Notes under the pieces: generated by a model
What the model saw: the letters and a program-made list of their open reading frames with translations, nothing else
Databases searched by the model: none
What the model was told of the DNA's origin: nothing
Position numbers and translations under genes: made by a program
Part shown: piece after piece, positions 12,999-22,059 of the stretch
Layout: every line of letters begins with the position of its first letter
How positions within the stretch are numbered: the stretch's first letter is position 1
Assembly: GCA_037903475.1 (NCBI GenBank)
Contig: JBAJFG010000407.1
Coordinates: forward strand, 248,001-312,000
DNA length: 64,000 bases
Reading direction: 5' to 3'
DNA from: Ancylostoma caninum
Taxonomy: Eukaryota; Nematoda; Chromadorea; Rhabditida; Ancylostomatidae

Positions 12999-14269
12999 TT
13001 AGGTGCGTGCAAAAGTTCCGGGGCAGTTGGTGGTATTTCACCACTCAACGTCGTTTTGCTCCTTGCATTTGCGATATCCTGCAACGATTTTCATGTGTGC
13101 TGGTAGCCTAAAACATCTGCTACCTATACCACTTTTGGCTCGGGTCTATGTCACAGCGTTGCTCTGTTTTGGGTGTGAAACCAATGCTATGACCGGTGCA
13201 ATATTTTGGGGAATTTCGCTTCATGAAATCAAATCTAGACGATCAACAGGGAAAGCGACCCATAACATCAATAATGCGTTTGTGGAGAGTATGTACTCTA
13301 AAACGCCAGGTGCTCGAAGGTTCCTAGGAATTCTGAGCGGAGATGAGAGCCTGGAAAATGCTTTGGAAGTTGGTCAGAGATTTGGTCATCGCAAAAGCAC
13401 CAGGAAAGAGCAGGTTGAACCACACCTTGTGCAAAGTGCGCAAGACATCACGGGGAATTCAGTCAACAATATCTCGTCACTTGAAGAAAATTGGTAAGAA
13501 GGGGAAGGTGAGTAGATGGATTTTGCGTGAGTTGAGCGAAGAGCACCAAGGTCCACATTGGCAAGTCTGCAGATATTCGACCTTCAGATTTTCTAACAAT
13601 TCGTTTCATGGAAGAATTGTTATTGATGATAGAGAACGGGTCAAGTACGACAATAGGAGGAGGTCATCCCAAAGTCCGGACTCCTGCCACCCACCTAAAA
13701 AAGGATCGAACCATCACTACCTTCTTTGAAAAAAGTTTGACCTTTCATGGTCGGCAACGTGACTCATCTGCAATGAATTTGTTATCTAATGAATGCGCAA
13801 TAATCGCGCTTCAGTTTCTTTTTGCTAAAGTAATCATGGGAAAACTCTTAAGCATAGGGCCGACACAGGCGGAAATGTGTGGTCTGACCCGGCTGTGGGA
13901 TAACGCACACCAGCACGTTGCAGTGTCAACCTTATAAAGAATTGGTCATTCGTGCTCCGAAATTCTAGCCTAACCTTAATTACTCCTTATACCCGCCTCT
14001 AACAGACTACCCGCATTTCAACCTTCTTTGGCTTTACCTCCGCTCTAAAACTTTTGATCAACATACCCTATTGAAAAACGACGTGTGCCACTATTACAAG
14101 TGTAGACCTGTCAAATTTTTAGCTTCTAGAAAAATCTTTCTGTGCATTATTGGCAACGTTACGCAAATGCCAATGCTTTTTGTTTTGGACAAAATTGCTG
14201 ACTTTGAGTCAAGTTATGGCCTTCTGAAAAATTAGGTGCAACTGCCCCGGAACTTTTGCACGCACCTAA
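12999..14269 (+). mobile_element. mariner transposon with complete ends, degenerate transposase
   Basis: The element has 31-bp terminal inverted repeats without mismatch (outer end TTAGGTGCGTGCAAAAG) and is flanked by TA at 12997-12998 and 14270-14271, the target duplication of Tc1/mariner elements. Its 1271-bp length is normal for mariner. Plus-strand remnants of the transposase are scattered over several frames: an HLKKIG helix-turn-helix segment near 13470 and DNAHQHVA near 13900, the counterpart of the mariner DNARPHxA catalytic block. Stops and frameshifts make it inactive. The perfect ends suggest that it could still be mobilised by a transposase supplied from elsewhere. Confidence 0.85.
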
Positions 14270-14608
14270 TATTATGCCAAATAGGCTTTTATGTTAACAT
14301 TTTATTGGCCGACATCTCGACAAATCGTCGCTATGAAAAGTCTGAATTGGTTCTGTTTTTATAAATTTGTGTCTTATCTCATCAAACGCTTCTTCTACAA
14401 TGTCTGTTTGACTAATTCTAGCTAGAGCCCGGTGAGTAAACAACGTGAGGGAAAACATACCCGGTGTTCCACCAGCGTGCGGTGATGCTGTTCTGCACTA
14501 CAGTGCCAAAATGTCACAAGCGAACGAATAGACATCACCCAGCGGTTGTGATTGGGGACAATCTTATGACTCGCATAGTGATATGAACAATGTCACCCCA
14601 GTGGTTAT

Positions 14609-15240
14609 CTATGCATGCTCGCTGTTGTTGTTTTGAATTTCGTGCTTAGATCCAGAATCCTCGAGACTTTTTCTCGCCGAGATATCTGGTTCATGAGCCA
14701 GAATCGTACACTTTACGTCAATGTCGTTTCCATCGTGTTCTTCGTAGCTATGTTTCCCAAATGGCGTTATAAGACTCTCCCCTGTTATACTAGCTACGTG
14801 TCCATTCATTCGAACATGGAGAGGTTGGCACTCTCCCTTGTTATACTAGCTAGGTGTCCATTCATTCGAGCATGAAGAGGTTGGCCGGTCTCCCCAATGA
14901 ACGTCGCGTGACAGCTCAGACTTTTAACATGGTGAATCATTCCCATCTTTGTATTTATAATCTCCACTTCGGGTAAAATGGAGTTGGGGGGGGGCACTTG
15001 GTATAAGTCGATAATATGACCTGTCCTGCACGTTCAAACTCGTTAGCTGACACGTACAGAACGCTCTGACTTGTTAGCTCTCTTAATATACAGTAGTTAC
15101 CTGTAATGCAAACAAGTCAGAACGTGTAGGACAGGTCATATCATCGACTTATACCGAGTGCCCCCCCCCAACTCCATTTTACCCTCCACTTCTGCCGTAG
15201 GGACAGGTAACGCATTGCTGAGTGACAAATGTTCGATCAT
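14609..15240 (-). pseudogene. PLE GIY-YIG endonuclease fragment (interrupted)
   Basis: The minus strand shows FIGETGQPLHARMNGHLASI (PLE hallmark (Y/F)IGETxRPLxxRxxEH) and then, after a short duplicated segment at 14.78-14.87 kb, LITPFGKHSYEEHDGNDIDV and ISARKSLE, the segment that carries the catalytic Glu of GIY-YIG nucleases. The frame is interrupted by a local duplication of about 60 bp and by a 214-bp foldback element at 14971. It is not functional. Confidence 0.75.
14971..15184. mobile_element. foldback MITE nested in PLE endonuclease
   Basis: The two ends are inverted copies of about 65 bp that begin GGGTAAAATGGAGTTGG and end in its complement. The flanking TCCACTTC is present on both sides (14963-14970 and 15185-15192), an 8-bp target duplication that could be read as 9 bp. 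The inverted endonuclease copy at 15.84 kb lacks the insertion, giving an empty-site comparison. It encodes no protein. An 8-bp duplication fits a hAT-type origin, but the termini are not diagnostic. Confidence 0.8.
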
Positions 15241-15327
15241 AGATTAGCATTCATTACATTAGACATCATAGATTAGCATCAGTGCTTGCAATTTGCTCTA
15301 CAAAGTTGAAAAACCGTTGCTTCACGA

Positions 15328-15810
15328 TTAGTTCCCGTTCTCGCGTTGAATGACTGAGGCTAGCATTCTGGATTCTAGGCTTTCTACCTCATCGGTACAA
15401 ATCTCAGTCGCAGCTTCAAACATGTTACGAATCATCGCGCATTTGACAGCCATGGGGTGAGCTGATCTTGCATATAGTGTGATGTTCTCACAACTCTCTT
15501 CACGATGCCACTTTACCTGAACCATACCTTTGGATAGTTTAAGATGTGTATTGAGGAACGGTAACCAACCTTGGCGTGGAGTTTTTCTTGTAAGCTTCAT
15601 GTACTGTGACTGGTCATTGAGTATTTTGAAACACTCATCCATCTCGGAATTTGTTGATGTGATTACGCAGCAGTCTTCGATATAACAACAAGCCATTCGT
15701 GGTAATCGTGCAAGCGCCGGCTTTTCAATTTTGCTCATGAAACAAATCGCGAGCACTGGTGGTAATCTATGATGTATAATATAGTGTATGCTAGATCTAT
15801 GATCGAACAT
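15328..15810 (-). pseudogene. PLE reverse transcriptase fragment
   Basis: An open minus-strand frame carries APxxxxICFMSKIE-like sequence, RMACCYIEDCCVIT and GWLPFLNTHLKLSKG, followed by a VKWHREES block and SAHPMAVK. This is the C-terminal half of a Penelope-type reverse transcriptase. The catalytic box reads YIED instead of YIDD, so the first catalytic Asp is Glu. The fingers and most of the palm are missing, because the frame begins at the junction with the inverted arm at about 15.8 kb. It is inactive as it stands. Confidence 0.8.
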
Positions 15811-16120
15811 GTTCCACTCAACAATGCGTTACCTGTCCCTACTGCAAAAGTGGAGATTATACAAAGATGGGAATGATTCAATAAGTTCAAAGTCTGAGCT
15901 GTCATGCGACGTTTATTGGGACCTGCCAACCTCTTCATGTTTGAATGGATGGACACTTAGCTAGTATAATAAGGGAAGGTTTGATAGACACGAAGAACAC
16001 GTTGAAACAACATTGATGGGAGGTGTACAGTTCTGGTTCGTGAACCAGATAACTCGGCGAGAAGAAGACTCGAGGCGTTTTGGAATCCAGCACGAAATTC
16101 AAAACGACAAAAGCGAGCAT
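15800..16120 (+). pseudogene. inverted PLE endonuclease copy
   Basis: This plus-strand copy matches the minus-strand endonuclease at 14.6-15.2 kb. Shared words include CAATGCGTTACCTGTCCCTAC and, at the protein level, a SARRRLEAFW stretch (active-site Glu region). The frame contains stops. Its position head to head with the RT fragment shows that the PLE insertion carried an inverted tail. Confidence 0.65.
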
Positions 16121-16270
16121 GTATCGATAGCTAGTGTATCGATAGCTATGCCATTCAAATCACTGTGCTAGCTATAAGATTGTCATCATTCATTCACGAC
16201 AACCGCTGGGTGATATATATTCCTCTACTTGTGACATGGGTCTGTTATGCTCAACAACATCACCGCATAG

Positions 16271-16514
16271 CAGTGGTCGACGGAGAACGTAGGCGGAGGG
16301 GGAGAGGGAAAGAGGGGTCTCCGCCGCTTTGGGGACCCAGATGGAAAACAAAATTAATACGAATATCAGTTACAACAATACTAAATTGATAAAAATTAGC
16401 TGGGAAGTTATACTAATAAACAATTGAAAGTAAGCTAAAGATTTTCATTTATTTTGTAAAGTATCAGCAAAGCAGAAACTTGACGACCCCCCCCCCTCCC
16501 TGAGTTCGCTACTG
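16271..16514. mobile_element. hAT-type MITE nested in PLE tail
   Basis: The insertion is flanked by CCGCATAG (16263-16270) and CCGCATAC (16515-16522), an 8-bp duplication with one difference. Its ends are short inverted repeats, CAGTGG and CTACTG. The uninterrupted sequence is seen in the inverted arm near 14.47 kb. A CAGxG terminus with an 8-bp target duplication is typical of non-autonomous hAT elements. It has a C-run near its right end and no coding sequence. Confidence 0.7.
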
Positions 16515-16629
16515 CCGCATACTGGTGGAACACCAAGTACGTTCATCTCTCACATTGGTTGCTCACCGGGCTGAAGCTGAACTAGTCGACTAGGCATGAC
16601 AGAATAGGCGTTTGATATGACGCAAATTC

Positions 16630-16722
16630 ATAAAAATTGAAGCAATTCCAGGTTCTCGAAAACGACGGTTTATCGAAACGTCGGCCAATAAAGTGTTAAC
16701 ATAACAACCTGTTTGGCATAAG
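16630..16722 (+). repeat. PLE terminal segment with decayed hammerhead-like motif
   Basis: A short stem CGA...TCG precedes GAAACGTCGGCCAATAAA. GAAAC-GTC-GGCC fits the 3-prime half of the compact hammerhead ribozymes known from PLE terminal repeats. The CTGANGA half of the core is not intact. Confidence 0.45.
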
Positions 16723-16849
16723 AACATCGGGTCAGTTTATGGAGAATGCTCGGGTTATTATATGCTTATTATAGGTTATGATAGGAGGACATAGAAGTGT
16801 TGTAGAACCCATTGTTGCACGGTTCATCGGTCGAATAGTTGGCTTGTCG

Positions 16850-17300
16850 AATCGGCCATTGCAGGTTCTAAAAAAAGGCGATTAGCCGAAACGTTAACCG
16901 AAATGAAATAGCTTACAAACCTCTTGTACAGCTTATAAATAAATTTGACATATGATATCAACATGCCCAAGTTCACCGACGATCGATCTTGTGCATTTGT
17001 TAATGACTTTTGCTGCAAAGGGCAAAATTCGCAAAGAAAAAACGGTGGAACCACTGGTAGCTTGAGCATCGAGTCTGTGTGCCCATTGCGATTCGTCTGA
17101 GACCCCCGAAAACTAAACACATTTTATGAGATTTTTAGCCGGGTAGCGCAAAGTTGAAGAGCTGGTGCCACTTTCATGCCTCTAAAGGCGACGGTCCCGT
17201 CGAAACGTTAGATATCAATATAGGTTTCACCGTAATAACCGGCTGGGGCTGAAGGAAATTTGACTTTGAAGAAATGCCAGGTTCAAAGATGAACATGCAT
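16850..17300 (+). repeat. two further PLE-type termini
   Basis: At 16876-16900 a GGC/GCC stem is followed by GAAACGTTAACC, with downstream sequence (CTTACAAACCTCTTGTACAG) like the end of the 43-kb PLE. At 17185-17212 the stem GACGG-TC-CCGTC is followed by GAAACGTTAG, and further on by ATGCCAGGTTCAAAGATG, again PLE-like. The CTGANGA core is degenerate in both. These are separate old PLE ends. Confidence 0.45.
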
Positions 17301-18664
17301 TGAATCCCCTTTAACAGTATTCTCACATGCATTACGTACGTACGTAGTTGGAAACATGAACGATCAAATGTGCCTTCAGATCACTCCGGTCGAGGATGTG
17401 GTGAGGATTGCAGACTCTGTACAAGAACCAGCACTGCTAATTACACGGCTTGACCGTTTGTTGTCACTGAACACCAAGGGAATAAACGGTAGACCGTCTT
17501 TCGACAGTTATTGACTAGTCTGGTTTTTAAAAAAGTTGAAAGAAAAGTTTTGAGCGCTGTGTCTGTAAAAATGAGCGAACGAATCAATCCAAGCATGCTG
17601 CGATACCATTGGCATAATTTTTCCTAATATTTTAATAATGGATTGTGTTGGCCAGTAGTTCAGAAGCATAGAAGTGAAGCAGAGTGAAGCAGCAACGTAG
17701 AAACATAGGGTTCCTGGAGAATTACACTTCTGACCCCTTCACCTTGCGTAACTGTTTCGAATTGTACAGTAATTGTTGGGAAAAACAAGCTAAAGACTAC
17801 TCAAGCACGCATAATTTGTGGTCAGTTCACGTATTCCACACCCTTCAATCATTACTCTTATTAATGACCTCTATAAGAAGACTTTGCATTTTGGTGTCAC
17901 CAGAAAGAAGCTTCTCAAACATTCCATAGTGAGTGTCGATGGCAATACGTTATTCAAGGATTTGATAAGGACGTGACGGAACGGCCCTGAGCTTTTTAAC
18001 GTCTTCCTAGTGCCTGCCATGTTTCTCTCGCGAGTCTCTGTTGTAGTCTTCTTTCTTAAAGCTGCTGTGGTTCCATGTTTTCATCTGTAGATAAAATTTG
18101 CAATGAAGAATTTCTCCTTTGTAGTAGTTCCTTTCTTAGGTTTGGTTTGAATACCTTTTGTATTGCGTTCATAAATGACTAGGTTATATTAAAAAGGAAT
18201 GGAGTAAGATATTGAGCTCTAACCTATATAGTATCAAATCAGGATCCAAACCGAAAACTGGCGGGGAACATACACGGAAGTCGCTTTTTTTTTCGGAGAA
18301 AATTTCATCTTTGAATGGAAAAATGAAAAACAGCAGCTGTGAAGAAGAAAGCAACAGTACAAACTTACGAGAGGGATGTAGTGGTCCCACAAAAGGCGTT
18401 GAAATGCTCAAAGAGCAAGGAATATGTGCTTAGAATGGGATGGAAAACTATTTTTAAAAGAAATCTCCAGTATTTGCCACTGTTGCGCGCGTCCTTCTTA
18501 TGTCCGGACGCACTTCCTCTGTAATGTTCCGTAATTTTATTGGTTGGCTTGATAATTTAGTAGTATCTCTAACTGTTGCTTTGTTAGAGGACAATACTCG
18601 GAATGAAACTTTTCTGACTCCCTATCATTCCACATGCATAGTTACCCTAGGATTAAATTTTGAG
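17301..18664. other. non-coding stretch, nothing recognised
   Basis: Only short chance frames are present. An ACGT microsatellite of four units lies near 17336-17352. Confidence 0.4.
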
Positions 18665-20662
18665 ACATGGGCCCGTAGGAAAGTGTTTAGGGCGATCATC
18701 GCACATCAGCTCGATTCGCTCTTCACGTAGGAGCTCACCATGGCGAGCAGCGCCATGCTGAACCGAGCAAATGCATTTGCCAACACTGGACATCACACTG
18801 TTTAACACATTCGCGACAACGCAGATTTTCCGCTCAGGGCCACTTTGGACCAAAGCGAGTTTGCGCTTGTTTCTCACCGGAGTTGCGAGAATTAGGGCAT
18901 ATTTGACATGCTGATCACAAATATGCCATCTATAATATTTTACTTGGTAAAACACTTCTGTAGTGTTACTGCATGTATATTGTAGAAACTGTAGAAAGAC
19001 CTTTTTCTATCAGAATTCAACCAAAAGTTGCACAGGAGGGTTATTTTACATACGGATTAAGAATATGATATCCATTGTCTACCGTATCGCATCACTGCGG
19101 GGTTACTATAACCATGATGTAGGAACTGAGGGAAAGGTTTTGCATCAGAATTTGCCCGATACTGGGGTTATTTTACACTCTGATCTCGAATATGGCACCT
19201 ATCTCGAATATGGATCTCAAATTCGTGTTCAACATGTCAGAAACCCCACTTGCCAAAGTTTCACTGAATTTGGTGAATAAAATGCATCTACAGTATGCCT
19301 GCAGTAACCATGTTAACGCTACAGTAGCCTTAGAGTACTGCTCTACGGTGCAGCACTGATGGCGTATTCATGTTCAGCACGTCAAGTAACCTCAAGGTTC
19401 AAATTTGCTGTTGATGCTGTGAGAAAATACATCAACAGTATCTACAGTATGACTACAGTAATCCTACAGTAGCGCAGTTACGGTACAAAATGGATGCCAT
19501 TTCCGTGTTCAGCGGGTAGAATAATCCCTAAAGGCAGAATTTGGGGGAGCTTCACCTAAGAAAAAGGGATAAAACGGATACGACCCACTGTTGGGTCGTA
19601 TTGTCCTCTACGCAAGTTCCCGTACGACCCACCGGTGGGTCGTATTGTCCGTTATGTGTTGAAACATGTTTAACACATACTTCCACATCACTTCAAGGTC
19701 CGCTTTACTTGTGAGACAATTAAAACCACCGCGATTAACAAGCTAAAACGTGTGCGACTTATGAGAAGCGCATTTGCGCTCTGTACATAGGAATACGTCA
19801 ATATCGCATCAGTTTCTAGTTTTTAATTTTAAAATAGTTTTGTAGTGTCTATATTTCTAACAGTTAGCTTCAGGTGACATGTGTAAATAAACATGTGTGG
19901 AAATGTGTGCTATATCCAACAGAAAACTGCAGTTTACGTTCTTTTGCTGGATAAATCAAACATCTCCATACATTTGTTTGCTGCTGTTTATCCTGTTTTG
20001 CTTTGTTTTCAAGTTCGTTTTCAACATCATTTCATCCTATCTTCCAGTTTTTCTGCAGAATTCATTTAGTTTAGAAAGGTTTATTCTAGAGTATGACCAA
20101 TTCGATTCTGCACCTTTGTGACACAACTCTAGATACGTAAATTTCCGAAAAGTTGCAATGCGTAAATTTCTGAAAAGTTGCAATGTGCCATACTGGTACC
20201 CTAGGATCCGCCACAGTGCTATCCTAGTCTTTGTAGGAGTGTCCGAGAGGTGCGAGGACTGCGCCACCCTGAATCTAAAAGCTCCCCCCCCATCTTAGAA
20301 TTGAACGGGCAGAAGCCGAGATGCTTCACTTCGTCAGATCAGGCGGCCTTTGTGCAATTCGTGCACTTGAGTTCACGCCAGTTCACCTCATCACCAACGA
20401 GTGAGATGCCCCGAGTACTTTAATCGGCGTCTCTTCTCTCCGCACACTATCTAGCCCCCAAACCATGACATTCATCGCCCTCCAGGGCGATGAGATCAGT
20501 GCCCCTCGCATATGTGCTCGCAACCGTACCGCGAATGGTGATGATCTTCCATCCCTCAGTGTTGGAAGGTCGTCGCGCGTGCGATCATCGCCTTAAATAT
20601 GGCGCCGAGTTGTGCAGGCAGCTGATCTCACCGCCACGACACTTTACTACTGGCCAAGATGA
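18665..20662 (+). mobile_element. TIR element, broken copy with insertions
   Basis: Three blocks match the copy at 44.34-44.99 kb in order: the left end GGGCCCGTAGGAAAGTGT with GCGATCATCGCACATCA (18668-18715), a middle block with CCACATCACTT and ACAAGCTAAAACG (about 19680-19790), and the right block 20325-20662 ending GACACTTTACTACTGGCC. The spacers at 18.72-19.67 and 19.80-20.32 kb are unrelated inserted sequence. The first spacer is rich in CTACAGTA words. Confidence 0.55.
20136..20185 (+). repeat. tandem repeat, 25 bp x 2
   Basis: CGTAAATTTC(C/T)GAAAAG followed by TTGCAATG is repeated back to back, with one difference between the two units. Confidence 0.85.
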
Positions 20663-21782
20663 TACTCAAATAGTGCAGAAAAACAGAGGATAACTATTAC
20701 AATAAAATGTGAGGTTCACTCCAATCCGGCGACCTCGAGCTGAAAAAGAAATTTCCCGTGAACATACGCGCTATGCTATTAGACGACGCTGATCACGAAT
20801 ATGAAACTCATCCTATTTAGTAGTATCGATCTTACTGATTTTATCAATTTTTTCCAAGTTTGTCTTATCTATTAGATCTTTTCGGGAGCTTGCGTAGGCA
20901 TTTTTAGATGCGCTGATGACGAATTGGTAGCTGTTTTGCATTACAATATTGATTTCATTGGTTTTCTCTGGACTAATCTCTGTGGGGCGATGTGTTTCAG
21001 GAATTTCGTTGAGTTTTCACCAACGAATCGACCCTTCTCATAAAATGCCTATCAAATCTCCAACCAGAACCTTCAAACAGGCCCATACACAAGCTTTCAG
21101 AGAGATCTGATCAGTGAAGGATGTTAAGGGGGTCCAACAATTCGTAATAAAATGTGTGCTGTCAGACGTAGGTTTTGCTGCTCATCTCAAATTAGTTTTC
21201 CAAGCGTGATGCGAAGTTCTCTGTGAAGAGTTACGTGGCATGATTTCGGCTTGTCTAGACCAGCCGAATCTGTCTTTCGAGTTTTATCCTGCTAAAAATA
21301 AATGCGCGAAAACTGCTTCAAACATGTTAACTAATTAAAATTAATTAAGCCTTCCAGAACTTTCTTAGATCAAGATAAGTTCCCGCTTTTTTTTGGCAAA
21401 ATATATTCAAGGGGCCAATTTTTGGCTGCCTTGCGCAACCTGGAATAATGCCACGTAACTCTTCGGAGAGAACTCCGCAGCAGATAGGGAAAACGGCTTT
21501 GAGTTCAGCATCGAAAACTGCACCTAACAGTATACATTTCATTGCGAGCTGTCGGATCCCCTAGTACCCCTCCCTTGTGAGAGGGGGCGAAACTTGGGAA
21601 AAAAGTTGATAGAATCATTAAAATTGATGCTATCATGTAAAATGAGAAGGATATTTTTGATCAGCACCTTAATTACTACTGTAAATATATTTTCGAACAA
21701 AATCAAAAAAGTGAAACATTGGGCACTCCAATTGGTGAATCAATCAATCATGAACTCATCATATGCACCACTCTTCTGAAGC
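20663..21782. other. intergenic upstream of isp-1; small inverted pair
   Basis: No gene is visible. An inverted pair at about 21205-21245 (plus) and 21440-21485 (minus) encodes the same short peptide theme, CxVLxEELRGxI, in opposite directions. This suggests two halves of an unidentified repeat. The isp-1 promoter would lie here or in the 5-prime part of the first exon, but I could not identify a specific element. Confidence 0.4.
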
Positions 21783-22059
21783 GTGAAATCTTGTGCTGGA
21801 AATCTAATCAAAGAATACGGAGAAAATTCCAGAAATTCTCATCTTTTCCTCGCCTCTTTGAACTTGCCTCGTATGCACTCAAAATCATCCTTGAAAACTT
21901 CTGATAAACTTTCAGCATTATCGCGACGTTTCGCTCATACTGATGTAAAATTTCCGGACATGTCGAAGTATCGTCGCGAGTCCACCTTAGACCCCGAGAA
22001 AAGCGCTCGAGATACCGAAGACGAGCGCCGAGCTCTACCTCATGCTGTATATTATGGAG
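21783..22059 (+). CDS. isp-1: isp-1 exon with presequence and N-terminus
   Basis: The exon encodes [20 protein letters not shown] and then a [16 protein letters not shown] stretch, a clear match to the Rieske N-terminus. It ends at a GAG|GTATAG donor. The frame is open upstream to ATG codons at 21783 and 21873. Either start would give a basic, Ser-rich presequence ending RRFA, a plausible mitochondrial cleavage site. However, AACTTTCAG just before 21916 is also a good nematode splice acceptor, so the real presequence may sit on an upstream exon that I could not find. Confidence 0.85.

Larger units (their letters stand above)
14272..16722 (-). mobile_element. Penelope-like element with inverted tail and nested insertions
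   Basis: The outer ends are an inverted pair. GTCGGCCAATAAA(A/G)TGTTAACAT reads outward on the minus strand near 14280-14310 and on the plus strand at 16658-16685, each next to a decayed hammerhead-like motif. Inside, the minus strand carries a reverse transcriptase fragment followed by a GIY-YIG endonuclease fragment, the PLE gene order. A second, inverted endonuclease copy sits upstream of the RT (15.8-16.1 kb). The RT is 5-prime truncated exactly where the inverted arm begins. Head-to-head or inverted 5-prime segments are common in Penelope elements. Two MITEs are nested inside (14971-15184 and 16271-16514). Confidence 0.75.

Noticed and set aside
14280..14330. Hammerhead ribozyme at the left end of the 14-kb PLE
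   Set aside because: GAGATGTCGG has lost the GAAAC core and the CTGANGA half is not visible; kept only as a decayed terminus.
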